From Xylanibacter caecicola (GTDB lineage Bacteria; Bacteroidota; Bacteroidia; Bacteroidales; Bacteroidaceae): DNA of 64,000 bases. Below the pieces are notes generated by a model. The model did no database searches and had not been told where the DNA came from. It was given only the letters and a program-made list of their open reading frames with translations. Below are positions 28,494 to 36,589 of the stretch, one piece after another. The position numbers were made by a program, and so were the translations under genes. Numbering within the stretch: position 1 is the stretch's first letter; the number at the start of each line of letters is the position of its first letter. The stretch spans positions 62,001 through 126,000 of the forward strand of contig NZ_JABKKJ010000005.1 of the NCBI RefSeq assembly GCF_013166515.1, read 5' to 3'.

Positions 28494-28501
28494 CAAAGTT
28501 A
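28494..28501 (-). promoter_or_regulatory. TAACTTTG box upstream of dxs
   Basis: TAACTTTG on the minus strand matches TAnnTTTG. Transcription would start near 28487, giving a leader of about 85 nt. No clear -33 element is visible. Confidence 0.45.
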
Positions 28502-28572
28502 ATCATTTATTGCGAATAACGCCGTTCTTTGCCTCTTTTTTGTATGTTCACCTTATTATATATAGATGTGTC

Positions 28573-28624
28573 AAAAGGAGATATGGGGAGATAGAGGAAG
28601 ATAAAGGGAGATAAAGGACGTATG
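28573..28624 (+). repeat. 10-bp purine array, GGAGATA units (locus 2)
   Basis: GGAGATA/GAAGATA units begin at 28577, 28587, 28597 and 28607 with an exact 10-bp period. The array ends in AAGGACGTATG, as at 14.3 and 14.7 kb. It sits in the 722-bp divergent spacer between dxs and the C1 peptidase gene (28400-29121). Confidence 0.75.
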
Positions 28625-28664
28625 CTTTGTTATGGATGGGGAGCAGATAGAGCCTGTTTACCGG

Positions 28665-28768
28665 TAGGGCTGCACCCTGGTGCAGCCGAAACCGCATGAC
28701 TTATGTCGCTTGCAATATCGGTGAATAATCATCCAAAATCACTTCGGCTGCACCAGGGTACAGCCCTA
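28665..28768. repeat. 104-bp element with 26-bp terminal inverted repeats
   Basis: Arms 28665-28690 and 28743-28768 are inverted copies matching at 25 of 26 positions (ends TAGGGCTG / CAGCCCTA), separated by 52 bp. Each arm itself contains GCACC..GGTGC. No ORF lies inside. It has a MITE- or REP-like layout. Confidence 0.8.
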
Positions 28769-28799
28769 CTTGGTGGAGAAACGCGACCTTTGGATTTCT

Positions 28800-28884
28800 A
28801 ATATGCCGCCTTTCAGGCTCTAAAAGGTGGCATATTGGAGGCTGAAAGGTGCCCTTTTAGAAGCTAAAAGGTATCATCTTGATT
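28800..28884 (-). repeat. 22-bp-period repeat array, locus 2
   Basis: Units start at 28822, 28844 and 28866, exactly 22 bp apart. The right end is the reverse complement of AATCAAGATGATACCTTTT, so this copy is inverted relative to the 14.5-kb copy. Confidence 0.85.
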
Positions 28885-29044
28885 ATCAATGGGTTACAAA
28901 CGGCGTTTTCGGAGATCGTTTTTACGCCTTTTTGGGGTGTTTTTCCATGCTCCGACGGGGCTGCATGCATAGGATGTTTTCGCGTTTTCGGGCATGGTTA
29001 TCGTGTGGCGCGGCAATCGTTTCGTCAAGTTTTTCAGCGACAAC

Positions 29045-29075
29045 TTGCAGGTTCCTGATTTTCTTTCTATCTTTG
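29045..29075 (+). promoter_or_regulatory. promoter of the C1 peptidase gene
   Basis: TTG at 29045-29047 and TATCTTTG at 29068-29075, with 20 bp between, are a close match to the Bacteroidetes housekeeping promoter. The leader would be about 40 nt. Confidence 0.7.
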
Positions 29076-29121
29076 TAAAAAGACTTTAAAACCGTAATAA
29101 CAATTTAAAAATAACCGTAAA

Positions 29122-30540
29122 ATGACAAACAAATGTAGACTGTTCATGTCCGGATTGGCAGTTGCCGCGTTTTCTCTGACAACTTATGCCCAGACGGCAA
29201 AAGACGGAGGGATTTCCGAAAGCATGCTCCGCGACATAAGGAAGGCTCAGGTGCAGACGACTGCCGACAAGGCTTTGTTCAACGCCATTGCGGCAAACAG
29301 CATCGACAATCTGGCACAGAACCATGCCAATGCCGTGGAATTGGATACTTATTTCAGCAACGAGACTAAGACACAGAGCATCACCGACCAAAAACAGAGC
29401 GGCAGGTGCTGGATGTTCAGCGGCATGAACGTGCTGCGGGCTGACTTCGCCAAGAAGACCGACTCGCTGACGGTGGACTTCTCGCAAGACTATCTTTTCT
29501 TCTATGACCAGCTCGAAAAGGCGAACCTATTCCTTCAAGGAGTAATCGACTGTGCCAAGAAGCCGATGGACGACGAGCGTGTTCGTTTCTTCTTCCAGCA
29601 CCCGCTGAACGACGGCGGCACGTTCTGCGGAGTGGCAGACCTTACCGAAAAGTACGGACTGGTGCCCAAATCGGTCATGCCCGAGACATTCTCGAGCGAC
29701 AACACCAACCGCATGAGCGGACTTATAAAGTCCAAATTGCGCGAGTTCGGACTGCAACTGCGCGACATGGTAAATGCCGGCAAGAAGCCTGCTGCCATAG
29801 AGACGGAAAAGACAAAGATGCTTGCAACCGTATACCGCATACTCTCACTCACCTTGGGCGAGCCGCCGACAGAATTCACATACGCCTTCAAGGACAACAA
29901 GGGACGCCCGGTGGGCGAGCCGAAAAAGTACACTCCGAAGACATTCTTCGAGGAAGTGACGGGCAAAAAGACGCTTAACGGCTCTTTCATAATGGTTATG
30001 AACGACCCACGCCGCGAGTATTACAAGACTTACGAGGTTGATTTCGACCGCCACACTTACGACGGTCATAACTGGAAATACCTCAATCTGCCGATGGAAG
30101 AGATAGAAAAGCTCGCCATTGCGTCTATCAAGGACGGCAGAAAACTGTACAGCAGCTATGATGTAGGCAAGTTCCTCGACCGCAAACGCGGATATTGCGA
30201 CACGGAAAACTTCGACTACGGCTCGCTCTTCGGCACCACTTTCGGCATGAACAAGGCACAGCGCATAATGACATACGACAGCGGAAGCACGCATGCCATG
30301 ACTCTCACGGCGGTTGACCTCGATGCTCAGGGCAATCCGAAGAAGTGGAAAGTGGAGAACTCATGGGGCGCGGCATGGGGACAGAAAGGCTGTCTCATCA
30401 TGTCAAACCGCTGGTTCGGCGAGTTCATGTTCCGCCTTGTCGTGGACAAGAAGTATGTTCCGGAAAATCTGTTGAAGCTGAACGAGCAGAAGCCGGTAAT
30501 GGTAATGCCTGAGGATCCGCTGTTCTTGCCGGACGAATAA
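29122..30540 (+). CDS. exported C1-family cysteine aminopeptidase (PepC/bleomycin hydrolase-like)
   Basis: 472 residues with a signal peptide (about residues 1-24, YAQ end). The papain-like active site follows the bleomycin hydrolase pattern: oxyanion Gln and nucleophile in TDQKQSGRCWMFSG (Q90, C96), His in GSTHAMTLT (H391) and Asn in VENSWGAAWG (N413). It would trim amino acids from peptides. The signal peptide places it in the periplasm or outside, unlike cytoplasmic PepC, as is usual for Bacteroidales homologues. It converges on ddh across a repeat element. Confidence 0.92.
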   Translation: MTNKCRLFMSGLAVAAFSLTTYAQTAKDGGISESMLRDIRKAQVQTTADKALFNAIAANSIDNLAQNHANAVELDTYFSNETKTQSITDQKQSGRCWMFSGMNVLRADFAKKTDSLTVDFSQDYLFFYDQLEKANLFLQGVIDCAKKPMDDERVRFFFQHPLNDGGTFCGVADLTEKYGLVPKSVMPETFSSDNTNRMSGLIKSKLREFGLQLRDMVNAGKKPAAIETEKTKMLATVYRILSLTLGEPPTEFTYAFKDNKGRPVGEPKKYTPKTFFEEVTGKKTLNGSFIMVMNDPRREYYKTYEVDFDRHTYDGHNWKYLNLPMEEIEKLAIASIKDGRKLYSSYDVGKFLDRKRGYCDTENFDYGSLFGTTFGMNKAQRIMTYDSGSTHAMTLTAVDLDAQGNPKKWKVENSWGAAWGQKGCLIMSNRWFGEFMFRLVVDKKYVPENLLKLNEQKPVMVMPEDPLFLPDE

Positions 30541-30546
30541 TTTTCT

Positions 30547-30713
30547 AATTAAGAATTAAGAGTTAAGAGTTAAGAATTTTCCGGTGCTGTTCTAACAAGC
30601 TATCAATCCGCAAACTGAAAATAATAAGACCTATAAGGCCAATAAGTCTTATAGGTCTTATTTGTTAGAACCGCGGCAGCAAATTCTTAATTCTTAACTC
30701 TTAATTCTTAATT
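30547..30713. repeat. AATTAAGAATTAAGA-ended inverted-repeat element, copy 1
   Basis: The arms are runs of TTAAGAATTAAGAGTTAAGA and its inverse, around 30547-30580 and 30681-30713. They enclose a second dyad built on AATAAGACCTATAAG (about 30623-30662). The element separates the convergent C1 peptidase and ddh genes and could terminate both. A related copy lies at 55493-55696. Confidence 0.75.
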
Positions 30714-30721
30714 CCAAAAGC

Positions 30722-31621
30722 TTAAACAAGCTTTTTGATAAGTTCCTCGCGGTCGCCCGGCAGCATGTCGATGACCGGTATTTCTATCATTGTGTAGCAT
30801 CCCGACTGCTGACGCATCGATGCACGTGCCACGTTTACAAGCACCTGTGCCGTGAGGGCGGGGTTGTTTATGCTCATATTGAACTCCAGACGCTGGTTCT
30901 GGGTCTTTCCGCTAACGCCTTTGCGGACGAGGTTTACGCCGTGCCCCATGTCGCGGACGTCGTCTACGCTATCAACTTGGAACACATGGGTCTCGTCGTG
31001 GGCAAAATACGGGTCGGTTTTTATCGCCTTTGTCACCTCATCGAGGCTCGCACCGTCTTCCAGTTCCACGTAAACCATGCGGCGGTGTATGCCCTCCCCC
31101 TTCGGAATGGTCATGGACAGAGCGTTCTTCACGCCCGCTTTCGAGCGTACGCACACACTGTGTCCCATGGACATTCCCGGTCCGAAGTTGGTATATGACA
31201 GTCCTTTGGGGGCAAGACTTTCCATCAATGTGCGGACAATTGAGTCCGAACCCGGGTCCCAACCGGCTGCTATCACTGCCACGGTGCCGTGCTCCTTGCA
31301 CACGGTCATCAGGTTGGAACGATACTTTACGATGTCGGTGTGTATGTCAAAGCTGTCTACCGTGTTTATTCCCATTGCCAAAATCTTCGTTGCATACTCC
31401 TCGCAGCTGCGCGTGGGGGTGGCAAGTATAGCCACGTCGACATCCTTCAACTCTGCAATGTCCTTGACCACAGCATACTTGTCAAGCTCTGCCGGTTTGT
31501 TTTCCGCACCGTTGCGGCGCACCACTCCGGCTATTTCGAAATCCTTTGAAGCCTCAAGCGCCTCAATGGTAAAGCGCCCGATATTGCCGTATCCTACAAC
31601 GGCTGCCCTTATCTTTTTCAT
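30722..31621 (-). CDS. ddh: meso-diaminopimelate D-dehydrogenase
   Basis: 299 residues. The N-terminal NADPH site is KIRAAVVGYGNIGRFTIEAL, followed by ILATPTRSCEEYA, IAAGWDPGSDSIVRTL and GPGMSMGHSVCVRSK, all matching Ddh of the single-step lysine/DAP pathway. It converts tetrahydrodipicolinate to meso-DAP for lysine and peptidoglycan. It is monocistronic, with its own promoter and a convergent neighbour. Confidence 0.95.
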   Translation of the reverse strand: MKKIRAAVVGYGNIGRFTIEALEASKDFEIAGVVRRNGAENKPAELDKYAVVKDIAELKDVDVAILATPTRSCEEYATKILAMGINTVDSFDIHTDIVKYRSNLMTVCKEHGTVAVIAAGWDPGSDSIVRTLMESLAPKGLSYTNFGPGMSMGHSVCVRSKAGVKNALSMTIPKGEGIHRRMVYVELEDGASLDEVTKAIKTDPYFAHDETHVFQVDSVDDVRDMGHGVNLVRKGVSGKTQNQRLEFNMSINNPALTAQVLVNVARASMRQQSGCYTMIEIPVIDMLPGDREELIKKLV

Positions 31622-31667
31622 ATTCCGCTTATTGTTATTAGGTTGTTTGTTTTATCTTTCAGGGTTG

Positions 31668-31675
31668 CAAAATTA
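31668..31675 (-). promoter_or_regulatory. TAATTTTG box upstream of ddh
   Basis: TAATTTTG on the minus strand fits TAnnTTTG. It lies 47 bp upstream of the ddh start. Confidence 0.6.
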
Positions 31676-31801
31676 CACTTTTATTGCGTAAAAGATGTCA
31701 ATAAGCTACTTTTTTGATTTAATCTTTATCTTTATTTAATAATTATAAGTAAGCTCCGTGCTTTTCATCGCACATTGTAAGCAACAGGTATCACCGTGTT
31801 T

Positions 31802-32458
31802 TCAAATCCTAATCTTTGCATTGTGCGTAAAGAACACAATGTAATTGCCGTCCGTGTCTATTGTCACGCTGTCGCCCTCGGCTTCGTTCAACGTTCCCTG
31901 CCACCAGTTGCGGTAGTCGTATGTGCGCCATGCCAGCCCTTCGGCACTTATCTTCGTATATCCGAAGTTGAATATGCTTACCTGCTGACGGGCAAATGTG
32001 GCGAACTCGCTTCTGCCACGGCACGGTATGAAATATCCGTGATCCGTAACCATGACAGGTTCCATGCCGTAGTCGGTCATATAGTCCATGAGCAGTGATA
32101 TATTGCCTATAGTGTGGTCTTCGCGCCTGCCCGTGGCACCGATGTATGCTATGCGGCGATATCCCCGGTTGCGGCAGAAGAGCGTAGCCTTGGTCTGGTC
32201 GTTGTGCTCCTGTTCGTTTACGATGTGTATGATGTGTCCGTATTCCTCCTTGAATTTCTGCGGCAGCGAGTCGCCGTCGCCTATTATGGCATCCGGCACG
32301 ATGCCGCGCTCTATGAGAGAGATGCCCGCACCGTCGCAGCACACTATATGAGGGGCATTGCGGAGGATGCCGAGCGGCACGGCATGTGACGGGAAGTCGC
32401 CGTTGCCGAGTATCACGGCATCGAACCGGCTGTCGGGAGTTATAAGTTGATGAGTCAT
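31802..32458 (-). CDS. thiamine pyrophosphokinase (thiamine diphosphokinase)
   Basis: 218 residues with the family pattern: AVILGNGDFP, VCCDGAGISLIERGIVPDAIIGDGDSL (acidic Mg/ATP site), EHNDQTKATLFCRNRGYRRIAYIGATGRREDHTIGNISLL, and a C-terminal beta domain with EGLAW and NEAEGDSVTI. It makes thiamine diphosphate from thiamine and ATP. It is the last gene of the TPP-riboswitch operon after the TonB receptor and PnuT, so imported thiamine would be activated on entry. Confidence 0.92.
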   Translation of the reverse strand: MTHQLITPDSRFDAVILGNGDFPSHAVPLGILRNAPHIVCCDGAGISLIERGIVPDAIIGDGDSLPQKFKEEYGHIIHIVNEQEHNDQTKATLFCRNRGYRRIAYIGATGRREDHTIGNISLLMDYMTDYGMEPVMVTDHGYFIPCRGRSEFATFARQQVSIFNFGYTKISAEGLAWRTYDYRNWWQGTLNEAEGDSVTIDTDGNYIVFFTHNAKIRI

Positions 32459-32480
32459 ATATATAATAAGGTGAAATGTC

Positions 32481-33080
32481 CTATTGTTTCATCATACGCC
32501 GCCATTTGTAATAGCCCATTACGGCTATCACGACGTAAAGCCCGTAAAGCGCGCCCTTGAAAGGTATGCCCTTGTATGCGTAGAGGGCGCAGCTTATCAC
32601 GTCTACCACAATCCATATCAGCCACTGCTCCACGTACTTGCGTGCCAGCGCCCACAGTCCGATGAAGCTGAGGGCGTTTATGAAACTGTCGGTAACGGGC
32701 ACGTCGCTGTTGGTAAAGCGTGTCAGGATGAGGTAAATGGCAGCCCACGCCACGATGAATACGGCTGTCGAAGGTATTATCTGCGATTTGCGCATATGGG
32801 ATATGGGCAGTTCGTCATTTGTGTTACGTTGCTTTCCGCCTCCGAACCGCCACACGGCATAGCCGTATACGGCTGCAAGGGTGTAGTAGATAGCCATGCC
32901 GAAGTCGGCGTAAAGCCCCACCGACCAGAACAGGTATATGTCTATTGCCGGCATGACGATGCCCGCAAACCACAGCGCTATGCTTGCCTTGTATTCCAAG
33001 GCGATGTATATCAGTCCTACGACAGTGCTCAGAATGTCGAGCCAGTGGGTGCTCATGAAAGCTGTTATGTCGTTGTTCAT
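32481..33080 (-). CDS. pnuT: PnuC-family transporter, probably thiamine-specific (PnuT)
   Basis: 199-residue integral membrane protein with about seven hydrophobic helices and PnuC hallmarks: LIYIALEYKASIALWFAGIVM, FWSVGLYADFGMAIYY, YGYAVWRFGG and LARKYVEQWLIWIVVDVISCALYAYKG (the WxxxD-type motif of PnuC). PnuC carries nicotinamide riboside. The name PnuT here rests on the neighbourhood: a TPP riboswitch and thiamine pyrophosphokinase flank it. It would move thiamine across the inner membrane by facilitated diffusion with trapping by phosphorylation. A MITE-like element separates it from the receptor gene upstream. Confidence 0.85.
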   Translation of the reverse strand: MNNDITAFMSTHWLDILSTVVGLIYIALEYKASIALWFAGIVMPAIDIYLFWSVGLYADFGMAIYYTLAAVYGYAVWRFGGGKQRNTNDELPISHMRKSQIIPSTAVFIVAWAAIYLILTRFTNSDVPVTDSFINALSFIGLWALARKYVEQWLIWIVVDVISCALYAYKGIPFKGALYGLYVVIAVMGYYKWRRMMKQ

Positions 33081-33169
33081 TTTCTACCTTATTATATATA
33101 TAAACACATATATCGTGAAAAGATTGCATCAGGAAGGGGCATTATATGGGGTGTACCGATGCCCCGGAG

Positions 33170-33314
33170 GGCGAGTCAAAATACGATATCTGCTGTTTGT
33201 AGGGACATATTCTTGTATTTGTCCGGTACATAGCGATTGATTTTAAGGCTGTTATGGGCGGACAAATACAAGAATATGTCCCTACAAACAACAGATATTT
33301 AATTTTGACTCGCC
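33170..33314. mobile_element. 145-bp MITE-like element with 56-bp terminal inverted repeats
   Basis: Arms 33170-33225 and 33259-33314 match at 52 of 56 positions as inverted copies (ends GGCGAGTCAAAAT), leaving a 33-bp centre. There is no ORF. It sits inside the thiamine operon, 12 bp after the receptor stop and 90 bp before the transporter start, so its RNA would form a very stable hairpin in the middle of the message. Target duplication is not obvious. Confidence 0.8.
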
Positions 33315-33326
33315 ACAATCCTGCCG

Positions 33327-35645
33327 TCAGAAGTTAAGCGACAGGTTGACCATGAAGTTGAATGGAGCCGACGGAGCGAAGCCTGCCTCGTACAAATCAT
33401 TGTTACAATATGCCATGGCACGCCCTGAAGCGTCCTTCTTGTAGCCCGGAGCCGCCCAACCGTTGTTGTCGTACTTCGCGCTGAACAGGTTGTAGAGCGT
33501 TATGCCGACGGTGGCGTCCTTTATGCCCGCTTTCTTGATGTTGAAGTTGTATGCAAGGTGAAGATTGGTCACGAAATAGTCTTCGAGCATCATGCCAACC
33601 TGCTGCGTGGCGCCGTCGTCGGCATAGTTGGTGTATGCTTTCATGCCCGTATTGGTGAGATATTGCTCGCCGATGTACTGGCTCTGCACGTTTGCGCGGA
33701 AGCCTTTGTAGCCGAACGAGAAGATGTTGTTGAAGATAAAGTCGGGCGAGAAGCTCAACGGAGTGTCACCGAGCGTCGCCGCCGTGCCGTCGTCGAGCGT
33801 CACCGTCCAGTCCTTTGCGCGGTTGCGGCTCCATGTGGCGTTGGCGTCCCAGCGGAACCAGTCTGTCGGTTTCCATGCCGCCTCAAGCTCTACGCCCGTG
33901 CGGTAGCTGCTGCCCACGTTGCTCGCAATCATCTCGCCGATGCTGTTCAGTTCTCCCGTCAGCACGAACTGGTCGTTGTAGTTCATGTAATAGAGATTGA
34001 CACCGGCGGTGAACGTTTTGCCGCCGAACTTGTATCCTGCCTCCCAGTCGGTCAGCCTCTCTGCCTTGAGGTCTTTCCCGATGTTGTCCTCATAGTCGTT
34101 GCGCGTAGGCTCTTTGTGCGCCATTGCCACCGAGACGTATGCCGTATGTCCCTTTGCGGGCGTCCATGTAAGTCCGAACTTGGGGTTGAAGAAGTTGAAA
34201 TTGTCCTTCATGTTGAATACTATCTGCTTCATGTTGTCCCAGTCCCACGAGTCGTCAAGCCCTCTCATCTTGTATCCCACGTGGCGGTATTGCAGGTCTG
34301 CGAAGGCATTCAGCCCTCTTACGAACGTCCAGTTCACCTTTCCGTAGACGTTGAAGTCGGTCTTTGTGCCGTTGTTGCGATAGTATTCCATGCCCGGCAC
34401 GAGGTTGTCCGGTCCCTGGATGTATTGGTTGTATTCGTTTCCGTCGGCATCCTTCATTATATAATAAGGTGAGCCTGTCCACTTCACGTTGCCGTAGTGG
34501 TCGCCGTCATACTTGTTCCATCCGCCTCCGAGCGTCGCCGCGAGCGTCTTGCCGGTATAGTTTACGGATGCTATGGCGCCGTAGAAGTCGTTGTCCATCT
34601 TTTTCTGACGCACCAGGTCGCCCTGCATCAGCCAGTCGCCTGTAAGGTTATATTCCGCCCATGTGCGCCCGGGCTTGTACTCCTCGTAATAGCCGAAACC
34701 CTTTGAGTAGTGCAGGGCAACGTTCATGTTCCAGTCGGCGTTTATCATCTGGTTCCACAGCAGCTGGTAGTTCTGCAGGTGGTAGTTGTCGGTCTGGTCG
34801 TCGTAGTAGCACATTTTTCCGTCCTTGTCGTAGTACACTCCGCACGAGTTGTACCGCCTTCCGAACCGGCGCTGCTCCTCTTTCGACGTGTAGTTCCATG
34901 CGTGGTAGGTCTCTTCGGTGGAGTTCCACGTTATGAACTTCACCATGGTGTTGTCGCCGAAGTATCCGGCTTGCAGGAAATAGGAGTTGAGTTTTGCTGA
35001 TGCACGGTCGAGATAGCCTTTCGAACCGATGTCGGACAGGCGCCCCTGTATGCCGAAGCGGTCGTTTATAAGCCCTGTGCCGAAGCGCAGCGTCTCTTTG
35101 TGCGAGTAGTAGCTGCCGCCGGCGAGGTCGAGCCCGATGAAGGGTTTCATGCCGATGTTCTCGGTCTGCATGTTCACCGTGGCTCCGAAAGCCCCGGCTC
35201 CGTTTGTCGACGTGCCCACGCCGCGCTGTATCTGCATGCTCTGCACGCTCGATATCAGGTCGTTGTTGTTCACCCAGAACGTCGCCGAGCTTTCCGCGTC
35301 GTTGAGCGGTATGCCGTTTGCCGTGACGTTGATGCGCGTGGGGTCGGTGCCGCGCACGCGCAGGGTGGTGTAGCCAATGCCGTTGCCCGCATCGGAGGTG
35401 ATTGTCACCGAAGGTGTGAGCGACATCAGGTAAGGAATGTCGTGTCCGAAGTTAACGCTGCGGATTTCTTCCTTTCCGATGTTCTTGAACGCCACGGGAG
35501 TGTTCTTCGACGCGCGTGTGGCAACCACCTGCACGTCTTGCAGCGCATGAGCCTTGAGCGTGTCGATGTCCGCTCCCTCGGGTTGCGCCGCACTTGCTGC
35601 CGCCGCGCATGCCAGCGCAGAGAGCAACAGGATGTTTTGTTTCAT
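33327..35645 (-). CDS. TonB-dependent outer-membrane receptor, probably for thiamine
   Basis: 772 residues from the ATG of MKQNILLLSAL, chosen because it gives a clean signal peptide; an ATG 14 codons upstream would add a poor start. After a short N-terminal segment comes the TonB box/plug region (VQVVATRASKNTPVAFKNIGKEEI, VRGTDPTRINVTANGIPLNDAESS, IQRGVGTSTNGAGAFGATVNMQ), then a long 22-strand-type barrel ending in NFMVNLSLNF. The TPP riboswitch in its leader and the PnuT/thiamine kinase genes downstream identify thiamine or a precursor as the likely ligand. Confidence 0.92.
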   Translation of the reverse strand: MKQNILLLSALACAAAASAAQPEGADIDTLKAHALQDVQVVATRASKNTPVAFKNIGKEEIRSVNFGHDIPYLMSLTPSVTITSDAGNGIGYTTLRVRGTDPTRINVTANGIPLNDAESSATFWVNNNDLISSVQSMQIQRGVGTSTNGAGAFGATVNMQTENIGMKPFIGLDLAGGSYYSHKETLRFGTGLINDRFGIQGRLSDIGSKGYLDRASAKLNSYFLQAGYFGDNTMVKFITWNSTEETYHAWNYTSKEEQRRFGRRYNSCGVYYDKDGKMCYYDDQTDNYHLQNYQLLWNQMINADWNMNVALHYSKGFGYYEEYKPGRTWAEYNLTGDWLMQGDLVRQKKMDNDFYGAIASVNYTGKTLAATLGGGWNKYDGDHYGNVKWTGSPYYIMKDADGNEYNQYIQGPDNLVPGMEYYRNNGTKTDFNVYGKVNWTFVRGLNAFADLQYRHVGYKMRGLDDSWDWDNMKQIVFNMKDNFNFFNPKFGLTWTPAKGHTAYVSVAMAHKEPTRNDYEDNIGKDLKAERLTDWEAGYKFGGKTFTAGVNLYYMNYNDQFVLTGELNSIGEMIASNVGSSYRTGVELEAAWKPTDWFRWDANATWSRNRAKDWTVTLDDGTAATLGDTPLSFSPDFIFNNIFSFGYKGFRANVQSQYIGEQYLTNTGMKAYTNYADDGATQQVGMMLEDYFVTNLHLAYNFNIKKAGIKDATVGITLYNLFSAKYDNNGWAAPGYKKDASGRAMAYCNNDLYEAGFAPSAPFNFMVNLSLNF

Positions 35646-35728
35646 AAAACTAATAATTAAAAGTACATAAAAAGGGGTACTTTTCATGCTTAAACACGAT
35701 AAACTTTAATACTAAGTATCTCGGTTTT

Positions 35729-35800
35729 TCATCCCAACGCCGGTATTATCCGGATCTGGTCAGAGGGTTTAATCTCAGGCTTCAATATTCAGCCACCCCT
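35729..35800 (-). promoter_or_regulatory. TPP riboswitch (THI box)
   Basis: Read on the minus strand, the leader contains GGGGTGGC, then CCTGAGATTAAACCC and GACCAGATCCGGATAATACC with GGCGTTGGGAT, the conserved core of TPP-binding RNAs (CUGAGA, ACCC, GAUC-GGAUAAU-CC-GCG-GGGA). It starts about 15-20 nt after the predicted transcription start and ends ~85 nt before the receptor start codon. It should switch the operon off when thiamine diphosphate is abundant. Confidence 0.95.
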
Positions 35801-35825
35801 TAATCTGCAGTCTGCAAATCGCCGG

Positions 35826-35855
35826 CAAAGGTAGCATAAATGTTCTTTTCCGCAA
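35826..35855 (-). promoter_or_regulatory. promoter of the thiamine operon
   Basis: On the minus strand, TTG (35853-35855) and TACCTTTG (35826-35833) are 19 bp apart, a good Bacteroidetes promoter. It places the start of transcription just before the riboswitch. Confidence 0.7.
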
Positions 35856-36145
35856 AATAAAATCGTATTTTTATTTCATACCGCCGGCATACGGGCTTGC
35901 GAGAGGCTCATGCACGCGCCGTTGTGACACAAATGTCGCGAAAAGCGGCATCATGCTTACACTTTGCAAAAACACAACCGCTCATTTTGGCGGAGTTTGC
36001 AAAATATAGCGTCGGAGGGCGCATTTATCGCGAAAATCGGCGTGCAGCGGTAAGGCACTGAACAACAACGCGTTACATGATATATGGCATAAATGTGCAA
36101 CGCAAACAGCATCGAAAACGGCGAAAACAGCCTCCCGAGACACGA

Positions 36146-36233
36146 AAAGAGGCACTTTAGGGTATGTAAAGAGGCACTTTGGCACTCGTAAAGAGGCACT
36201 TTAGCACCCGTAAAGCGCCTCTATGGAAAAAAA
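36146..36233 (+). repeat. 22-bp-period repeat array, locus 5 (AAAGAGGCACTTT type)
   Basis: Units AAAGAGGCACTTT start at 36146, 36168 and 36190, and AAAGCGCCTCTAT at 36212, exactly 22 bp apart. Unit length and AAAnnGGnnC..TTT layout match the four arrays at 14.5, 28.8, 45.2 and 57.4 kb, but the sequence subtype differs and the shared end is absent. It lies in the 944-bp spacer (35646-36589) between the divergent thiamine operon and glyS. Nothing else is supported in 35860-36140 or 36300-36530. Confidence 0.8.
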
Positions 36234-36268
36234 TCTCACGTGAGATTTTTTCCTATAGAGCCTCTTTA
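36211..36268. repeat. 58-bp near-perfect palindrome centred on CACGTG
   Basis: The palindrome runs from TAAAGCGCCTCTAT through TCTCACGTGAGA to ATAGAGCCTCTTTA, with A7 and T6 tracts inside. It continues the last 22-bp unit into its own inverse. As RNA it would form a long hairpin with a T run on either strand, so it may be a bidirectional terminator. Confidence 0.8.
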
Positions 36269-36551
36269 CGACCCGAATAGAGCCTCCGCAGCTTTGCGGC
36301 GCACGTAGTTTGAGAAAAATCTCCGCACTTTTCAAAAACCATAATGTCGGTTTTTTGCTCATATACATGTCATAGTGTCACCGCACGTGCCGCCCTCTTC
36401 GTCACGACAGGCATCGGGCGACGCCCTGCGGCGGCAGTCTCCCCCCCCTTTTCCGCCGGACATATCCTCCGAATGGGGCAAAGGATAAACGGCATACCGC
36501 CATTTACCAAAGTTTTATACCTTATATACCGTTTCTATCAAGAAAAAGCAC

Positions 36552-36559
36552 TATCTTTG
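36552..36559 (+). promoter_or_regulatory. TATCTTTG box upstream of glyS
   Basis: TATCTTTG fits TAnnTTTG and lies 30 bp before the glyS start. The upstream -33 region (TTT near 36532) is weak. Confidence 0.6.
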
Positions 36560-36589
36560 CAACCGTAATTTCGAAATTATAATATTTAT

